Below are positions 61,243-64,000 of a stretch of 64,000 nt of DNA, piece by piece. The notes beneath the pieces were generated by a model, which saw only the letters and a program-made list of their open reading frames with translations, had not been told where the DNA came from and did not search any database. Location: assembly GCF_011007365.1 (NCBI RefSeq), contig NZ_WFKM01000015.1, positions 62,001-126,000 of the forward strand, read 5' to 3'. The translations under genes were made by a program, and so were the position numbers. This DNA is from Sphingobacterium sp. xlx-96. GTDB taxonomy: Bacteria; Bacteroidota; Bacteroidia; Sphingobacteriales; Sphingobacteriaceae. Numbering within the stretch: position 1 is the first letter of the stretch; each line of letters begins with the position of its first letter.

Positions 61243-62823
61243 TTATTCTTTAAAACGTGATGTCCCGTTATTAAACTTGAACATACGTCCCCTCGTATTA
61301 CTTCTTTGTTGTATCCGCTCGTCCATAACTCGGTTTTTCCGGACAAAACCACTTGATCGCAGAGATGGAGCCGTAAAGCTGCCCGTATTAATATGCGTAA
61401 TCGCAGCACGTAACATAGACTCTCCCTCCTGGCCAAAATCCAGAAAATTACTAAACTCCCACACATGTGCACTCGGCTTCATACCGTTAAAATAATCGCC
61501 CTCACCAAGTTTATTATAAGTCTTGAACGATGCCGGGTAAAGACTAACATCATTGCCGGGGTTATTCGCATCCTCCACAATGGGCCATTCCCAAAAACCA
61601 ACAGGCTTACCATAGGTATATTCGTCAATTATTCTATCGTTGGCATCTACTGCCTTCGTCCCTATCATAAACGCAGGGATATGAGGTTTCATCACATTAA
61701 TCAAAAGCTCACTGGCGGATGCAGTTGAACTCGACACTAAGAAATATATACGCTTTAATTCTATCCCTCCTCTTTTATTAAAAAAGACTGGACCAAACTC
61801 ACCTCCAGGACGTGTCCACCCCTCTTTCTGAAAATAACTATTCATCGTAGAGGTATACATCAGCTCTTTGTTTTTGGAAGCCGGCACAAACCAATCGGCC
61901 AAGTACTCGGCCGTGATTACAGCACCTCCTCCATTATATCGCAAATCAACAACAAACTCATCGATGCCTTGCAAACTCTTCAGAGCCTCTTCAAATCTAT
62001 CATACATTGAAGTTTTTATCCAATTTCCATTCTCCGACTTTTCTATCGCTAGAAAAGAGTTAAAAGCAAGATATCCAATCCTCTTACCGTTGTTCAAAAT
62101 AACACGGTAATCTAAGATTGGATTTTTTTCAAATGGCTTTTGGGTAATAGTCTGCGTTAAGATCGTTCCTGAGGGCTGCTGGAATACGACAGTCAAAGTG
62201 TATGCATTTAGATAACCGTTTAAGCTTCTAAAACTTTGTGCCTTCTGCGCATCATAGTCTATCTTGGTATCGCCATTGATACTAATAATCCTATCACCAC
62301 GTCTCATTCCGACCTCCCATGCCGACGAATTTTTCTCAACCATACGGACATACAAATCCGCGTTATTTCCAGTGCTCTCTGTTTGTAGATAAAACACCTG
62401 CATTCCAAAACTTGTAGATATCGCGTCTTGAACTTCGCCACTTACCACCCCCGCTCGATCCAAATAACTGTACCTGTCTATAGGCTGTCCCGTTTCGGTA
62501 TTTTTGGGAGTTAGGCTCACTAACCAATCCAGCACATGTTCTCCTCGCTCGAAATACTGCGTATATTTTGTACGGATTAAATCGGGTTTGTTCAAGTCAT
62601 TCAAATTCTTTGGTGGCATATTGTCCTGCCACAATGAAAATAGTTTAGTATAATAAAAGACACTGTCTTTGATCATATTCTCCTTGACATCAGAATTATA
62701 AACCGTTGTCTTCTGCGGGGGTTCAATCTCCGTATCCTCCTTTAGGTTTGGAGGTGTCTTCTTACATCCGACCGTTATAATTACCCAGGCAAGAAGTATG
62801 ATATAGGATGCTTTATTTTTCAT
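61243..62823 (-). CDS. S41-family peptidase lipoprotein with PDZ domain
   Basis: About 526 residues from ATG 62823; the two codons above start with GTG. The lipobox Cys is in LAWVIITVGCKKTP. A PDZ domain (residues 180-230) has SSAWEVGMRRGDRIISINGD. The S41 core has FVVDLRYNGGGAVITAEYLA and the nucleophile region SSSTASASELLINVMKPHIP, with a Lys candidate in IGTKAVDANDR. It cleaves protein C-termini or degrades misfolded proteins in the periplasm. Confidence 0.9.
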   Translation of the reverse strand: MKNKASYIILLAWVIITVGCKKTPPNLKEDTEIEPPQKTTVYNSDVKENMIKDSVFYYTKLFSLWQDNMPPKNLNDLNKPDLIRTKYTQYFERGEHVLDWLVSLTPKNTETGQPIDRYSYLDRAGVVSGEVQDAISTSFGMQVFYLQTESTGNNADLYVRMVEKNSSAWEVGMRRGDRIISINGDTKIDYDAQKAQSFRSLNGYLNAYTLTVVFQQPSGTILTQTITQKPFEKNPILDYRVILNNGKRIGYLAFNSFLAIEKSENGNWIKTSMYDRFEEALKSLQGIDEFVVDLRYNGGGAVITAEYLADWFVPASKNKELMYTSTMNSYFQKEGWTRPGGEFGPVFFNKRGGIELKRIYFLVSSSTASASELLINVMKPHIPAFMIGTKAVDANDRIIDEYTYGKPVGFWEWPIVEDANNPGNDVSLYPASFKTYNKLGEGDYFNGMKPSAHVWEFSNFLDFGQEGESMLRAAITHINTGSFTAPSLRSSGFVRKNRVMDERIQQRSNTRGRMFKFNNGTSRFKE

Positions 62824-62842
62824 ACACACAATCGTTCTATAA

Positions 62843-63403
62843 CTAATCTACAATCGTATTAACAATAACAATCTGATCTTTCGGCAAATCATATTCTGAT
62901 GCAATATAATCAATTGGCACGAAAGATTTAAACTCAAGCTCGTCCACAAAAAATACTTTTAACGTATGCTTGATCGAATCTGCCTTGCCCCAATCTAAAA
63001 ATTTCAATTTGTTTAATTGCTCAACAGGATTACCCTTTGTCAATACAGCAACCTGCCTTTTATCTTCGACCAGTCGCACTAAAAGATCGGCTCGTGCTTC
63101 CGGTAATATTAACTTAAGAGGCAGCTGTGCGTTAGCCTGCAAACGCTGCAAATTGACTTCATACTTATCATCAACCCCAAACATGACCTTTATTGCTGGA
63201 AATACAGCTTCCTCACCGTGATGATCGTATACTTTCTTCATAAACTCGGCCATATCACTGGCCTTCGCAGTCCCTTCGGTAAATTCATAAAAACTACCGA
63301 AAAGATAATAAACCTGTAACAAGTATTCTCGCCTGCAAAAAAGCACATCGTCCAACTCGAACAAATAAAGTACTTTGTCAAAAGATATTTCGCTTAACTT
63401 CAT
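62843..63403 (-). CDS. HAD-like protein with altered motif I
   Basis: A 186-residue protein of HAD fold: motif I reads YLFELDDVLFCR, with Glu where the nucleophilic Asp normally sits (DxD); motif II is VAVLTKGNPVEQ. A cap-like helical segment occupies residues 30-115. It overlaps the next gene by 4 bp, so both are one translational unit. Loss of the Asp nucleophile predicts little phosphatase activity; a structural or binding role is possible. Confidence 0.6.
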   Translation of the reverse strand: MKLSEISFDKVLYLFELDDVLFCRREYLLQVYYLFGSFYEFTEGTAKASDMAEFMKKVYDHHGEEAVFPAIKVMFGVDDKYEVNLQRLQANAQLPLKLILPEARADLLVRLVEDKRQVAVLTKGNPVEQLNKLKFLDWGKADSIKHTLKVFFVDELEFKSFVPIDYIASEYDLPKDQIVIVNTIVD

Positions 63404-63870
63404 TTGGCAACTGCTAATATAAATGCATCTCCTGAATCGGAAAGCATGCCCAAACCATCGAAAGCAACCGATTCTGATGTCACCCCGAAAACATCATACC
63501 CGCCGACAAAAAGACTTAACTTTAACTCCTTTGCTGGATTGTCCAAAACCGAAAGCATTTCTAAATCTGCGATCCCAGGGCATAATACGTGAATCCCATA
63601 CTCCTCAAAAAGAATTAAAGAGCCGCTCAACGTAACAATTTCATCTATAGCTAAAGGAAGAACGTAATCGCATTTCAAATCCAATGCAATTTTAAGAACT
63701 TCATGAGCATAGGTAGGATTTGCACCTTTCGGAATCTTGTGATAACGCCCCTGCAAGACTGTAGGCACTTCGTCTGACGTTGCTGATATAACCTCAAAAT
63801 GAGGGGACAACAACTGCGCGACACGCATTGAAAATGAACGTGTGGCACAGGTAAGTAAAATCTTCTTCAT
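63400..63870 (-). CDS. pre-ATP-grasp-like domain protein
   Basis: A 156-residue protein opening with KKILLTCATRSFSMRVAQLL and a region SPHFEVISATSDEVPTVLQG typical of the Rossmann-like N-terminal domain of ATP-grasp enzymes (carbamoyl-phosphate synthase type). The ATP-grasp domain itself is missing. It partners by overlap with the HAD-like gene. The pair may make or modify a small molecule, but the product is not predictable. Confidence 0.6.
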   Translation of the reverse strand: MKKILLTCATRSFSMRVAQLLSPHFEVISATSDEVPTVLQGRYHKIPKGANPTYAHEVLKIALDLKCDYVLPLAIDEIVTLSGSLILFEEYGIHVLCPGIADLEMLSVLDNPAKELKLSLFVGGYDVFGVTSESVAFDGLGMLSDSGDAFILAVAK

Positions 63871-63955
63871 GTATGATATGTTTGACTATTGAAAGCCTGC
63901 TTACTGATTGGCCTGTTTAGGCGTTTCGAAGACAGTGGCATTTCAAATCTATTCG

Positions 63956-64000
63956 CTACGCATATACGAGTCCATCACGCATATGGATCGTACGATCTGA
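63956..64000 (-). CDS. C-terminus of an ABC transporter ATPase (partial)
   Basis: The last 14 codons before the stop read SDRTIHMRDGLVYA, matching the end of MacB/LolD-type ATPases (ADRIIRMRDG pattern). The gene continues beyond the right edge. The pre-ATP-grasp gene follows it on the same strand by about 85 bp. Confidence 0.6.
   Translation of the reverse strand, partial: SDRTIHMRDGLVYA

Overview
The window is about 64 kb of chromosome from a Bacteroidota bacterium, most likely Sphingobacteriaceae (Sphingobacterium-like). The support is a SusC/SusD pair with a FecI/FecR-type sigma/anti-sigma pair, promoters with the Bacteroidota -7 box TAnnTTTG, Bacteroidota-type TonB, an HYC_CC_PP-type small protein, two dihydrolipoyl dehydrogenases, and moderate-to-low G+C. 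Species is inferred, not shown.

Layout. 0.3-7 kb is housekeeping and hypothetical: etfBA, a bifunctional nuclease, a nucleoside permease, an outer-membrane barrel and small unknowns. 7.2-7.6 kb holds an 8-bp palindrome repeated 17 times at exactly 21-bp spacing, next to an AraC-type regulator. 8.9-19 kb is a double-glycine (GG) leader peptide island: an XRE regulator, nine or more GG-leader peptides (two without a start codon), small membrane peptides that look like immunity partners, a membrane-fusion protein, a rhomboid protease, two CPBP-type membrane proteins, a VanZ-like protein, and six copies of one 15-bp operator (AYAAC-N5-GTTRY).

20.9-24.75 kb is the most interesting locus. A strong promoter and a boxA-like site precede a Cas12f-type tracrRNA-like element and a decayed CRISPR-like array. 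A second tracrRNA-like copy follows with a compact array of 36-bp repeats and 30-bp spacers. Then come a two-gene operon for a sigma factor with an extra sigma-4-like domain and a small Cas12f/TnpB-like protein that lacks RuvC catalytic residues and the C-terminal zinc-finger part. This is the architecture expected of an RNA-guided transcription activator rather than a nuclease. The arrays carry several insertions of one palindromic REP-like element and a GIY-YIG gene broken at codon 2.

24.8-37.5 kb holds a Tat-exported phospholipase C, an unknown leucine-rich protein, and a polysaccharide-utilisation-type operon (ECF sigma, FecR, SusC, SusD, glycosidase-like protein). 37.5-48.4 kb holds an NlpC/P60 lipoprotein, a second sigma/anti-sigma-like pair, TonB, an HYC-type protein with an HMA/His-rich TonB-dependent receptor, Maf, KdsC, a candidate small RNA and FloA. 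48.5-55.1 kb is a signalling operon: hybrid kinase, CheR, CheB, hybrid kinase. The rest is an azurin, two lipoamide dehydrogenases, a thioesterase, a LacI regulator, an S41 protease, a HAD/pre-ATP-grasp pair, and the last codons of an ABC transporter ATPase.
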